From: CALKWS01 sp051020515
Lineage (GTDB): Bacteria; Actinomycetota; Actinomycetes; Actinomycetales; Beutenbergiaceae
Direction: 5' to 3'
NCBI RefSeq assembly: GCF_051020515.1
Contig: NZ_CP194857.1
Span: 558,001 to 622,000, forward strand
Length of the DNA: 64,000 bases
The position numbers and the translations under genes were made by a program. The notes under the pieces are model-generated. The model saw only the letters and a list, made by a program, of their open reading frames with translations. It did no database searches and was not told the DNA's origin. Positions 34,976 to 43,645 of this stretch are shown here, one piece after another; the stretch's first letter is position 1; the number at the start of each line of letters is the position of its first letter.

Positions 34976-35893
34976 TCAGTCGGGGCGGCGGGCCTGCAGG
35001 GCCGCCTCGTACAGTTCCCGTTTGCTGGCCCCGGTGAGTGCGGCGACCTCGGTGGCGGCGTCCTTGAGCCGCTGGCCGCCCTGTACCCGGTCCAGCACCG
35101 CATCCAGGGCGTCGGCGGCATCGGGGATCGTCGGCTCGGCACCGGCGACCACCACGGTCACCTCCCCCAGCAACCCCTGCCCGGCCCACGCCGCCAACTC
35201 GTCCAGGGTGCCGCGCCGAACCTGCTCGTGGGTCTTGGTCAACTCCCGGCACACCGCCGCGGCCCGGTCGGCACCGAATGCCCGGGCCATGGCCTCCAGC
35301 GTGGGCCCGGCCCGGCGGGGGGACTCGAAGAAGACCATGGTGCGTTCCTGGGTGGCCAGCGCCGCGAGCACGCGGGCGCGCTCCCCCGGCTTGCGGGGCA
35401 GGAAGCCCTCGAACGTGAACCGGTCACTGGGCAGCCCGGACAGGGCGAGCGCAGTCAGGACCGCGCTCGGTCCGGGCACAGCCGTGACCGGCACGCCGGC
35501 CTGCGCCGCCGCGCGTACCACGCGGTACCCGGGGTCGGACACTCCCGGCATGCCCGCGTCGGAGACCACCAGCACGGTGGCACCGGCTGCCGCCTCGGCC
35601 ACCAGTTCGGCCGCCCGGGCGGTCTCGTTGTGCTCGTGGTAGGAGACCACCTTGGCCGTCACCTCCACCTGCAGCCGGCCGGCAAGGTCGCGGAGACGGC
35701 GGGTGTCCTCGGCGGCGATCAGGTCGGCGCTCTCCAGGAGGCGGCTCAGCCGCGGCGAGGCGTCGGCGACGTTACCGATCGGGGTTCCCGCCAACGTGAT
35801 CGACCCGGTCGCACCGTCTTCCCGGGCACCCACCCGGCCAGGCCCGCCGTCCGCGGCCGGGCGCGCATCGCCGTCGTCCCTCACGCTCACCAT
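34976..35893 (-). CDS. rsmI: 16S rRNA 2'-O-methyltransferase RsmI
   Basis: Methylates C1402 of 16S rRNA. Tetrapyrrole-methylase fold with LAGTPIGNVADASPRL, IAAEDTRRLRDLA, VVSYHEHNETARA, VSDAGMPGVSDPGYRVV and PGPSAVLTALALSGL. A Gly/Arg-rich N-terminal extension of about 30 residues precedes the family start. The exact start is uncertain (ATG 35893 or nearby GTGs). It is divergent from pmt, a conserved actinobacterial pair. Confidence 0.93.
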   Translation of the reverse strand: MVSVRDDGDARPAADGGPGRVGAREDGATGSITLAGTPIGNVADASPRLSRLLESADLIAAEDTRRLRDLAGRLQVEVTAKVVSYHEHNETARAAELVAEAAAGATVLVVSDAGMPGVSDPGYRVVRAAAQAGVPVTAVPGPSAVLTALALSGLPSDRFTFEGFLPRKPGERARVLAALATQERTMVFFESPRRAGPTLEAMARAFGADRAAAVCRELTKTHEQVRRGTLDELAAWAGQGLLGEVTVVVAGAEPTIPDAADALDAVLDRVQGGQRLKDAATEVAALTGASKRELYEAALQARRPD

Positions 35894-36032
35894 CCCAGTG
35901 TGCCCCACCTAGACTCACCTGCGTGCCTGCCGCCCGCCATTCCGCCACCGGCGGTGCCGCGGTGCCCGGACGGGCACGGGAGGATCGACGGCGACTGCCG
36001 GACCTGAGGGCTGTACGCACCTGGCCGACCCG

Positions 36033-37658
36033 GTGGCGCCGGCGGCTGCAGACCGACCCACCGCCCAGCGCCGGGCGGTCGCCCGAGGCGGTGGGCGGGA
36101 CCTGCTTGCCCGGCTGCTCACCCCGGTCAGCGGTCGCTCGTGGGTCGGCTGGGTGGTGGCCCTGGTGGTCGCCGCCCTCGCGGCCGTCCTGCGCCTGGTG
36201 CACCTGGACCGCCCCGGACGGTTGGTGTTCGACGAGACCTACTACGTCAAGCAGGCCTACTCACTGCTCGCGCTGGGCTATGAGGGGGTGTGGAACGAGG
36301 ACGCCGATTCCGCCTTCGAGGTCGGGGACTTCTCCGACCTGAACCCGCAGGCCGATTACGTGGTGCATCCGCCGCTGGGTAAGTGGATGATCGCGCTCGG
36401 GATGCGCCTGGTGGGGGTGGACAACCCGGTGGGGTGGCGCTTCGGCGCGGCGATCGTCGGAGCGCTGAGCGTGCTGATGCTGGTGCGTATCGGCCGGAGG
36501 TTGTTCAACTCCACCCTGCTGGGCGCGGTGGCGGGTCTGCTCCTGGCCGTGGACGGGGTGCACCTGGTCATGTCGCGGATCTCGATCCTGGACATCTTCC
36601 TGCAGTTCTGGATCGTGGCGGCCTTCGGGGCGCTGTTGCTGGACCGAGACTCCCACCGGCGCCGCCTGGCCCGTACCGGGGCGCGGGAACTGACCTCCCA
36701 CGGCGGCTACGCCCATGCGTGGGGGCCACCGGCGGGGATGCGTTGGTGGCTGCTCGCCGCCGGTGTGCTGGGCGGACTCGGCACCGGGGTGAAGTGGTCC
36801 GGGATCTACGCCGTCGCGGTGTTCGGGGTGTTCGCGGTGGCCTGGAGCATCAGCGCCCGCCATGCCATCGGGGTGCGGTTCTGGGCCGGTTCGGGCGTGC
36901 TGCGGGACGGTGCGCCGGCCTTCTTCACGATGGTGCCCGCCGCCGCAGCGGCCTACCTGGCCACCTGGGCGAACTGGTTCGCCCACCCCGAGTCCTACAA
37001 CCGGTACTGGGCCCGGGATGTCAACGCGGTGGCCGCCGAGCCGGTACGCACCTGGTTGCCGGACGCGCTGAACTCCTTGTGGGAGTACCACCTGCGGATG
37101 TGGGACTTCCACACCGGTCTGACGTCCGAACACACCTACCAGGCCCACCCGGCTGGGTGGCTGATCCAGTGGCGGCCCACATCCTTCGCCTGGCGCACCC
37201 TGGAGGCCGAGGACGGTGCCCGGGAGGTGTGCGGGGCGGAGAAGTGCGCGGCAGCGATCACCTCACTGGGCAACCCGGTGATCTGGTGGGGCGCGGCCCT
37301 GGCGCTGGTGCTGGTGCTGTGGTCGGCCCTGGTGCGCAGGGACTGGCGGGCCTGGGCGATCCTGGCCGGGTACCTGGCCACCTACGCCCCGTGGCTGCTG
37401 TACACCGAGCGCACCATCTTCACCTTCTACACCGTGGCGTTGGTGCCGTTCGTGGTGCTCGCCCTGACCTACGCCCTGGGGGAACTGCTCGGTCCGGCCT
37501 CGGTACCACTACCGCAGCGCCGGCCCGGGATCTGGGTGGCCACGCTGATCGTGGTGCTCGCCCTGGCGGTCAGCGCATGGTTCTGGCCGGTCTGGACCAA
37601 CCAATGGGTGCCCTATTCGATCTGGCACCTGCACATGTGGCTGCCGAACTGGGTGTGA
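36033..37658 (+). CDS. pmt: Dolichyl-phosphate-mannose protein mannosyltransferase (GT39)
   Basis: Integral membrane O-mannosyltransferase of 541 residues that moves mannose from polyprenyl-phosphate-mannose to secreted proteins. The catalytic Asp-Glu lies in LVFDETYYVKQAYSLL, and VHPPLGKWMIALGMRLVG is conserved. About eleven hydrophobic helices follow, ending WTNQWVPYSIWHLHMWLPNW. The start used is the GTG at 36033, without a clear ribosome binding site. A GTG at 35923 gives a plausible 40-residue N-terminus in another frame, so an indel near 36,040 is possible. Confidence 0.92.
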   Translation: MAPAAADRPTAQRRAVARGGGRDLLARLLTPVSGRSWVGWVVALVVAALAAVLRLVHLDRPGRLVFDETYYVKQAYSLLALGYEGVWNEDADSAFEVGDFSDLNPQADYVVHPPLGKWMIALGMRLVGVDNPVGWRFGAAIVGALSVLMLVRIGRRLFNSTLLGAVAGLLLAVDGVHLVMSRISILDIFLQFWIVAAFGALLLDRDSHRRRLARTGARELTSHGGYAHAWGPPAGMRWWLLAAGVLGGLGTGVKWSGIYAVAVFGVFAVAWSISARHAIGVRFWAGSGVLRDGAPAFFTMVPAAAAAYLATWANWFAHPESYNRYWARDVNAVAAEPVRTWLPDALNSLWEYHLRMWDFHTGLTSEHTYQAHPAGWLIQWRPTSFAWRTLEAEDGAREVCGAEKCAAAITSLGNPVIWWGAALALVLVLWSALVRRDWRAWAILAGYLATYAPWLLYTERTIFTFYTVALVPFVVLALTYALGELLGPASVPLPQRRPGIWVATLIVVLALAVSAWFWPVWTNQWVPYSIWHLHMWLPNWV

Positions 37659-37688
37659 GCCGGCGCCCACAGGCATTCGGGCGCCGGC
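37659..37688. terminator. Bidirectional hairpin between pmt and aldo/keto reductase
   Basis: GCCGGCGCCC and GGGCGCCGGC form a perfect 10-bp stem with a 10-nt loop starting right after the pmt stop, between two convergent genes. Confidence 0.7.
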
Positions 37689-37702
37689 CCCAGCCGTTCG
37701 GC

Positions 37703-38533
37703 TCAGCCCTTGTCCGGGTCCCCACCGAACCGCACGCCGCGGTCCAGGGCGGCGATCGTGGCCAACTCCTCCTCGGTCAGTTCCACACCGGCTGCCCCGA
37801 GGTTCTCCTCGATGCGTGCCGGGGTGACGGACTTGGGGATGGTGACCACACCGAGCGCAAGGTGCCAGGCGAGCACCAACTGAGCGCTGGTCACGCCCTT
37901 GGTCTCGGCCAGCGTGGTCAGGTCCGCATCCTCGAGCAGACCCTTCCCGCTACCCAGCGGGGAGTAGGACTGGGTCACGATGCCCCGGTCGGCGTTGATC
38001 GCCCGGAGGTCGGCCTGCTGGAGGTAGGGGTGCATCTCGACCTGGTTGATCACCGGTGCGTTTCCGGTCTCGTCGATGATCCGGTCCAGGTGCGCCTCGT
38101 GGAAGTTGGACACCCCGATGGAGCGCACCCGACCCTCCTCCTGCAACGCCACCAGGGCCTTCCAGGTGGCGGAGTAGTTGTCCTGGGACGGGAGCGGCCA
38201 GTGGATCAGGTACAGGTCCACCGTCTCCAGACCCAGGCGCGCCAGGCTCTCGTCGTAGGCGCGCATCGTTGAGTCATAGCCCTGGTCGGGGTTGGCGAGT
38301 TTGGTGGTCACGTAGACCTCATCGCGCGAGAGGCCACTGGCCCGGAGCGCCCGGCCCACGCCGGCCTCGTTCTCATAGGCCTGGGCGGTGTCGATCATCC
38401 GGTACCCCACCGACAGGGCGTGCTCGACGGCACCCTGTGCTTCGTCGTCGGGCACCTGCCAGACCCCGTACCCGAGCTGGGGGATGGATGTGCTATCGGA
38501 CAGGGACACCTGGGGAATCTCGTTGTTCGTCAC
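37703..38533 (-). CDS. Aldo/keto reductase
   Basis: NADPH-dependent oxidoreductase of 276 residues. The catalytic tetrad regions are seen: YRMIDTAQAYENEAGVG (Asp, Tyr), VYVTTKLANPDQGYD (Lys) and LYLIHWPLP (His). The C-terminal cofactor motif is IPKSVTPARIEENLGA. The GTG at 38533 follows GGGGG. Substrate is unknown; close groups are 2,5-diketo-gluconate-type reductases. Confidence 0.93.
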   Translation of the reverse strand: MTNNEIPQVSLSDSTSIPQLGYGVWQVPDDEAQGAVEHALSVGYRMIDTAQAYENEAGVGRALRASGLSRDEVYVTTKLANPDQGYDSTMRAYDESLARLGLETVDLYLIHWPLPSQDNYSATWKALVALQEEGRVRSIGVSNFHEAHLDRIIDETGNAPVINQVEMHPYLQQADLRAINADRGIVTQSYSPLGSGKGLLEDADLTTLAETKGVTSAQLVLAWHLALGVVTIPKSVTPARIEENLGAAGVELTEEELATIAALDRGVRFGGDPDKG

Positions 38534-38618
38534 GCCCCCAGGATAGCGGTTACCCGCGCTGGACACCCGCGGAGGAACTGCACCTGCACGCTCGGGGGGA
38601 CGCACCTACGCTGGGGGT

Positions 38619-39671
38619 ATGAGCCAGGATGAGTACAGCACCGAGGGGTCCTACGTCACCGCGGGCGAGGAGTTCAACCGCGACACCGACTACATCGAGA
38701 CCCGGATCACCGCCGATGAGCGGGACGGCTACCCGGTCGAGGCCGGCCGGTACCGGCTGGTCGCGGCACGGGCCTGCCCGTGGGCCAACCGCACCATTAT
38801 CGTGCGGCGGCTACTGGGGTTGGAGGACGCGATCTCCCTGGGGATGCCCGGGCCCACACACGACTCCCGCTCCTGGACCTTCGACCTCGACCCCGGCGGG
38901 GTGGACCCGGTGCTGGGGATCGAACGGTTGCAGCAGGCCTACTTCGCTCGGTTCCCCGACTATCCCAAGGGCATCACCGTGCCCGCGATCGTGGACGTGC
39001 CCACCGGTGCCGTGGTCACCAATGACTACCCGCAGATCACCCTGGATTTCTCCACCGAGTGGACCGCGTTCCACCGCGAGGGTGCCCCGGACCTGTATCC
39101 GGAGGCGCACCGGGAGGAGATCGACCGGATCGCCCAGGAGATCTACACCGAGGTGAACAACGGGGTGTACCGGTGCGGGTTCGCCGGCTCCCAGGAGGCC
39201 TACGAGCGGGCCTACCACCGCCTGTTCGCGGCGTTGGACTCCCTCAGCGAGCGCCTGGCCACCCAGCGCTACCTGGTCGGGGACACCATCACCGAGGCCG
39301 ATGTGCGCCTGTTCACCACGCTGGTGCGGTTCGATCCGGTCTACCACGGGCACTTCAAGTGCAACCGGGCGAAACTCACCGAGATGCCGGTGCTGTGGGC
39401 CTACGCCCGGGACCTGTTCCAGACCCCGGGCTTCGGGGACACGGTGGACTTCACCCAGATCAAGGAGCACTACTACGTGGTGCACACCGACATCAATCCC
39501 TCCCAGATCGTGCCCACCGGACCGGAACTGGCCGACTGGCTGAGCCCGCACGGACGGGAGGAACTCGGTGGGCGTCCCTTCGGTGAGGGCTCACCCCCCG
39601 GGCCGGTCGCCGAGGGTGAGCGGGTGCCGGCCGATGCGAACCCGCTCAGCGCGCTCGCCGAGCAGCAGTAG
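38619..39671 (+). CDS. Glutathionyl-hydroquinone-reductase-type GST
   Basis: Xi-class glutathione transferase homologue of 350 residues. The active-site Cys occurs in ARACPWANRTIIVR; LDFSTEWTAF is also typical. The C-terminal helical domain contains RYLVGDTITEADVRLFTTLV and HYYVVHTDINPSQIVPTGP. Actinobacteria use mycothiol rather than glutathione, so the natural thiol is probably mycothiol. A low-complexity Pro/Gly tail follows residue 325. The gene is alone, convergent with the OmpA gene. Confidence 0.92.
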   Translation: MSQDEYSTEGSYVTAGEEFNRDTDYIETRITADERDGYPVEAGRYRLVAARACPWANRTIIVRRLLGLEDAISLGMPGPTHDSRSWTFDLDPGGVDPVLGIERLQQAYFARFPDYPKGITVPAIVDVPTGAVVTNDYPQITLDFSTEWTAFHREGAPDLYPEAHREEIDRIAQEIYTEVNNGVYRCGFAGSQEAYERAYHRLFAALDSLSERLATQRYLVGDTITEADVRLFTTLVRFDPVYHGHFKCNRAKLTEMPVLWAYARDLFQTPGFGDTVDFTQIKEHYYVVHTDINPSQIVPTGPELADWLSPHGREELGGRPFGEGSPPGPVAEGERVPADANPLSALAEQQ

Positions 39672-39692
39672 CAGGGCCGGCGACGGCGTACC

Positions 39693-40373
39693 TCACCCCT
39701 CGTAGGCGATCTCCACCCGGCGGTTGGCCGCGAAGGTGGACGGGTCGTCCGGGTCCTCCCGCTCGGCCGGTTCGGCGTCCCCCACCCCGGAGACCTCCAG
39801 GTCCAGATCGGGCCGTTCATCGCGCAGGGCGCCGGCGACGGCCTCAGCGCGTTCTTGCGACAGTTCGACGTTGTCGAAGTCTGCGCCGGTGGGTACCGAA
39901 TCGGTGTGCCCGGTCACCTGCACGGTTGCCCCCTGGGGCACGTCGGAGACCAGATCGGCGATCTTGCCCGGGGCGCTGACCGGTAGCTCCCAACTGTTCG
40001 GCGGAAACAACAGGTCCGAGGATAACGAGATCACCGACGTGTCGCCGACGACCTCGACACCGTCGCCGAGGCTGGTCACGCTGCCATCGATGCTGAAGAC
40101 GCGCACGGCATCAGTGCTGAAGACGCGCACGGCGTCGGTGCTGAAGACGCGCACCGAACCACGTTTGTCGCTACCGGAGACCCCGCCCTCCGGCTCCGGG
40201 GGCGGGCCGTCATCCACGACTGCCGTAGCGGCCGCACCGGTGGCCATCACCAGCAGCAGCGCCGCGCAGGCGGACCGGATGCCGCGCTGCAGCCCAGGCA
40301 ACCGCAGCGCGGAACCTTTCGGCTGGACCTCGCCGGTAGGTCGGGCCGTGTGCAGGGTCCGCATCCGACTCAC
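39693..40373 (-). CDS. OmpA family (peptidoglycan-binding) protein
   Basis: Secreted or membrane-anchored protein of 226 residues. A hydrophobic signal or anchor lies near 30-50 (RSACAALLLVMATGAAATAV). Three tandem copies of an eight-residue VRVFSTDA-type unit follow at about 75-97. The C-terminal OmpA/MotB domain shows TGHTDSVPTGADFDN, LSQERAEAVAGAL and NRRVEIAYEG, which bind peptidoglycan. The GTG at 40373 overlaps the lipoprotein stop by 4 bp, so both are one unit downstream of the kinase. Confidence 0.87.
   Translation of the reverse strand: MSRMRTLHTARPTGEVQPKGSALRLPGLQRGIRSACAALLLVMATGAAATAVVDDGPPPEPEGGVSGSDKRGSVRVFSTDAVRVFSTDAVRVFSIDGSVTSLGDGVEVVGDTSVISLSSDLLFPPNSWELPVSAPGKIADLVSDVPQGATVQVTGHTDSVPTGADFDNVELSQERAEAVAGALRDERPDLDLEVSGVGDAEPAEREDPDDPSTFAANRRVEIAYEG
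40091..40155. repeat. 24-bp tandem repeat in the OmpA-family gene
   Basis: The 17-bp core TGCTGAAGACGCGCACC/G recurs three times with a 24-bp period (40,091, 40,115 and 40,139), encoding the repeated VRVFSTDA unit. Near-identity at the DNA level points to recent slippage. Confidence 0.85.
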
Positions 40374-41056
40374 CACTCGACCTGCGCGTCGGAGAACTCC
40401 ACCAGACCGTCGATCACCAGGACGTCGATGGTGTCGATGTCGTCCTCGGGTGCGGCGTAGTAGGCGTGGTACATCAGCGTCTGGCCGCTCTCGACCTTGG
40501 TCCCCGCGGGAGTGGAGTCGGAACTCCAGGTGTCGCCGCTTCCCTCCAGGACCGAGTACTGCTTGAGGTTCTCCCGGTCGTTCAGGACGGGCCGGAGCCT
40601 GCGATTCTGGTTGAGGGTGTAGAGGGTGTAGTCGCTATCGCGGCCACCCTCCGGGCTGAAGGACAGGTCCAGGCGCATGACGTCGCCCTCCACCTGCAGG
40701 GAGTGCAGCCCGACGGTGACCTGCATCTCGCCGTCCGGCAGGTCATAGGTGATGGTCGCGGCGGCGTCCTCGGGGCCGCGCACATAAGTGCCGCCGGAGG
40801 CCGCGTCGACCTCCTCTGCCTGGGCGTCGTCGGCGGTTCCCTTCTCGTCGTCGTCCGCGTCTTGTTCGTCTCCGTCAGGGCCATCCGCCACATCGGGCGC
40901 CTGCTCCGCATCCTCGGCGGGCTCCTGGGTCTGGTCGGCGGGGTCGAACTCGGCGGAATCCTCGGGACCGCAGGCAGCCAGGGTGCCGGCGGCCAGGGTC
41001 ACACCGGCAATCGCGCCGAGCAGGCGCCGGGACGGGGAGATACGGGAGGTGGTCAC
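40370..41056 (-). CDS. Acidic lipoprotein of unknown function
   Basis: Predicted lipoprotein of 228 residues. The signal peptide ends in lipobox LAAC near residue 29. Residues 30-85 are an Asp/Glu/Ala-rich linker. The C-terminal domain has beta-rich character (TYDLPDGEMQVTVGLHSLQV, LYTLNQNRRLRPVLNDRENL). I do not recognise the family. Directly upstream of the OmpA gene by a 4-bp overlap and downstream of the kinase gene, so it may be part of an envelope-sensing group. Confidence 0.75.
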   Translation of the reverse strand: MTTSRISPSRRLLGAIAGVTLAAGTLAACGPEDSAEFDPADQTQEPAEDAEQAPDVADGPDGDEQDADDDEKGTADDAQAEEVDAASGGTYVRGPEDAAATITYDLPDGEMQVTVGLHSLQVEGDVMRLDLSFSPEGGRDSDYTLYTLNQNRRLRPVLNDRENLKQYSVLEGSGDTWSSDSTPAGTKVESGQTLMYHAYYAAPEDDIDTIDVLVIDGLVEFSDAQVEW

Positions 41057-41143
41057 AGGGCTCTCCTTGCTGTTGGGTGGTGAGTCTCGCCCGTGAGTCG
41101 CATGCCAGGGCTGAAAAGTTGCACGACCCGAGTGTGAGATGGC

Positions 41144-42463
41144 TCACTCGGTGACAGTGAGGTGGTGCACTGCCTCCAGGTCGGTGCCATCCGGGGCGCG
41201 CGCTCGCAGGACCACGGTTGCCCGTCCGGGTGCGGCAGCGGTGATGGAGACGCTCGGGTGGTCCACCAGGTGTTGTCCGGTGGGCAGCGTCCACACCCAA
41301 CCCTCCACCTGGTCGGCCTCGGCGGAGAAGGTGGCCGGTTGTCCCACCGCTACCTCGCTGGGACCAGTGATGGCAATGCCGGCCTGACCCGAACGGTCCG
41401 TGGGGCCTGGACCGAGGAGGGAACCGGCGAGCCAACCGGCACCGGCGGCGAGGACCACGGCGAGCAGCGCGACGGTGAAGAGGGGCCACCGGCGGCGGTG
41501 TCGGGGCTGGCGGCTGGGTGCGCTCGTGGAGGCGGCGCCGGATGCTCCGGCATCTGCAGACGTCGGTGCTGCCGCGTCGGTGCCGGGATCACGTGGCTCA
41601 GAGGGCGCATGGCCGGCAGGTGCCGGTGGTGCCGATACCGCAGTGGGTGCCGGTGGCATCGAGGCAGCTTCGACGTCGGCGAGCCAGCAGGCCACGTCCG
41701 GGTGCCGGTCGGCGGGGTCGGTGGCGGTGCTGCGGCGTAGGGCCTCGAACAGCGCCTCGGGCAACTCCGCGCCGCCGCTGCCGCCCTGGTGGCACAGCCA
41801 CAGCAGCAGGGCGGACATAGCCCACAGATCCGCCCGGGTATCGATGATGCCCGGGCCCTGCTGTTCCGGCGGTCGGAAGCCGGCGGTGCCACCGGCCACG
41901 GTCAGCCCGGAGTTCAGGGCGAGGTCCTTGCACATGCCCAGGTCGGCGACCACCAGCCGCTCTCCCGGGGCCACCACGGCGGCGCGTGCACCGTCACCAC
42001 GGTCCGCACCGCCGGGGTCTGGTTCGCTGGTGAGCAGCACATTGCCCGGGCTCAGGTCCCGGTGCACCAGGCCGGCTCGGTGCACCGCCTTGATCGCGGC
42101 AGCCAGCGATCGGGCAACGGTCAGCACATCCGCGCGGGCTGGTGACCAACCCCGGGTGCGCAGGTAGCCCACCCGCTCGGCCAACGTGCCACGGTCGGCG
42201 TGCTGGAGCACCAGGTAGGGCTGTTGGCGCTCGGACTCACCGATGTCGTGGATCGCGATCACGTGCGGACTGCGAATCCGGCGCAGGCTGCGCCCCTCAG
42301 CGATGAACCGCTCCCGCACCTCCGGATTGAGGCTGTGATTCTCGGCGAGCATCTTCACCACCACCACATCATCCAGGCGGGTGTCCACCGCCCGGTGCAC
42401 CGTGGCGAAGGAGCCCACCCCGATCACGCCCTCCAGCCGGTACCGGCCCACCTGGTTACTCAT
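41144..42463 (-). CDS. Membrane Ser/Thr protein kinase with C-terminal PKD-like domain
   Basis: Kinase domain at residues 1-255: Gly loop IGVGSFATV, Lys37 in VVVVKML, catalytic HRDLSPGN at 134-141 and DLG at 174-176 in place of DFG. The usual Lys of HRDLKxxN is Ser, so phosphotransfer may be weak. Then a Pro/Ala/Ser linker, one membrane helix at about 330-352 (WPLFTVALLAVVLAAGAGWL) and an extracytoplasmic PKD/Ig-like domain of about 80 residues. The ATG at 42463 overlaps the sigma factor stop by 4 bp and has GGGAGG upstream. It probably senses the envelope and acts on the sigma factor. Confidence 0.88.
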   Translation of the reverse strand: MSNQVGRYRLEGVIGVGSFATVHRAVDTRLDDVVVVKMLAENHSLNPEVRERFIAEGRSLRRIRSPHVIAIHDIGESERQQPYLVLQHADRGTLAERVGYLRTRGWSPARADVLTVARSLAAAIKAVHRAGLVHRDLSPGNVLLTSEPDPGGADRGDGARAAVVAPGERLVVADLGMCKDLALNSGLTVAGGTAGFRPPEQQGPGIIDTRADLWAMSALLLWLCHQGGSGGAELPEALFEALRRSTATDPADRHPDVACWLADVEAASMPPAPTAVSAPPAPAGHAPSEPRDPGTDAAAPTSADAGASGAASTSAPSRQPRHRRRWPLFTVALLAVVLAAGAGWLAGSLLGPGPTDRSGQAGIAITGPSEVAVGQPATFSAEADQVEGWVWTLPTGQHLVDHPSVSITAAAPGRATVVLRARAPDGTDLEAVHHLTVTE

Positions 42464-43167
42464 GGGCACCTCCCTGACCGGCGGGCTCGATCGTCACCCT
42501 CATGCCAGTGCGCCGCGACCAGGGCGCGGCCACGGGCGATCCGGGACTTGGTGGCGCTCAGGCCCACACCCAGCCGCTGCGCCACCTCGGTGTAGGACAG
42601 GCCCTGGACATCGCGCAGCACCACGGGTTCACGATAGTGAGCCGGCAGCAAGCCGAGCACCTCGGTGATCGTGGCGCGGGTGGCGATCACCGAACTGATC
42701 CGCACGCCCGGACCCACGTCATCGGCGGGCAACGGCGCAGTGGCGCGTTGCCGCCGCAGATGATCGACTACCCGGTTGCGCACGATCCGGTGCACCCACG
42801 TGCTCAGTTGCGAGTTACCGCGGAACGACCCGATGGATTCGGCGATGGAGATCAGGCTGTCCTGCGTCACGTCGTCCACCGCAGCGTGATCCAGTAGTGC
42901 CTGGTGGGCGAACCGGCGCACCAAACCGGAGGCATCGAGGTTCTCGATCAGTAGTTCCGTCGCCAGCGGTGCGCCGTCACCCCCGGCAGCGGCCACCTGC
43001 GCCAGTGTCTCGAGCACCCGTGCCGGCATGACCGGTGGGTTCGTGTCGTCGTGGTTCGTACCGTCGTCCTCGCGACCGGCGCTGCCGGCTTCGGCGAGCG
43101 CCCCCAGCACGCGGCGGGCGGCCAAGGGGTCACCGGAGCGCACCGCGTGGTTCAGTTCGCTGAGCAC
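42460..43167 (-). CDS. ECF-type RNA polymerase sigma factor with N-terminal extension
   Basis: Sigma-70 family protein of 235 residues. Region 2 lies about 80-150 (AVDDVTQDSLISIAESIGSF, QLSTWVHRIVRNRVVDHLRR) and region 4 about 165-225 (LLPAHYREPVVLRDVQGLSY, VAQRLGVGLSATKSRIARGR). About 75 N-terminal residues precede region 2 and are not part of the core. There is no anti-sigma gene; a Ser/Thr kinase overlaps its 3' end instead. This matches known ECF groups that are controlled by a partner kinase, but the phosphosite is not evident. Confidence 0.88.
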   Translation of the reverse strand: MLSELNHAVRSGDPLAARRVLGALAEAGSAGREDDGTNHDDTNPPVMPARVLETLAQVAAAGGDGAPLATELLIENLDASGLVRRFAHQALLDHAAVDDVTQDSLISIAESIGSFRGNSQLSTWVHRIVRNRVVDHLRRQRATAPLPADDVGPGVRISSVIATRATITEVLGLLPAHYREPVVLRDVQGLSYTEVAQRLGVGLSATKSRIARGRALVAAHWHEGDDRARRSGRCP

Positions 43168-43225
43168 GCTCGATCCCCCTGGTATTCGCCCGGCCGGCAG
43201 TGACGCCGACGTCCTCCCGGTTACC

Positions 43226-43573
43226 TCACCACAGAACGGCGAGTGCCACGTTCACTGCGATCAGACCGGCGATCCCGCCGAGGTAACCGCGGGCGATCGT
43301 CTTCTCATGGTTGCGTCCGCCGAAGATCACCATCGCGGTGATCGCGAGGGCGATGATGAGCTTCACCGTGATCTTGGTGTGGTTGATGTCCGGTCCAGCC
43401 ACTCCCGCCGAGGCCACCCCGACCAGGATGATGCCGGTGAACAGGGCGGTGAGCACACCGTGCAGCACCCCGGAGTTGAGCACGGGCTTGCGCATGCCGG
43501 CGACTACCCCGCCGAAGGCGATCGCCCAGCCGAGCAGGTGCAGCACCACGAGAATCAGGTACACAGTTTCCAT
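43226..43573 (-). CDS. Small four-helix membrane protein
   Basis: 115-residue membrane protein with four hydrophobic helices (about 4-25, 38-57, 68-86, 96-114). It starts METVYLILVVLHLLGWAIAF. Conserved-looking loops are GMRKPVLNSGVLHG and FGGRNHEKTIARGYLGG. Resembles actinobacterial integral membrane proteins of unknown role. It lies between the sigma factor and the LuxR regulator on the same strand with gaps over 50 bp. Confidence 0.8.
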   Translation of the reverse strand: METVYLILVVLHLLGWAIAFGGVVAGMRKPVLNSGVLHGVLTALFTGIILVGVASAGVAGPDINHTKITVKLIIALAITAMVIFGGRNHEKTIARGYLGGIAGLIAVNVALAVLW

Positions 43574-43645
43574 GCCTGCACCCTACTGGCCACTACCGAT
43601 GTCCCGGCCCGCACCGGCGCCCCGCCGGTCCAGGTGCGGCCCACA

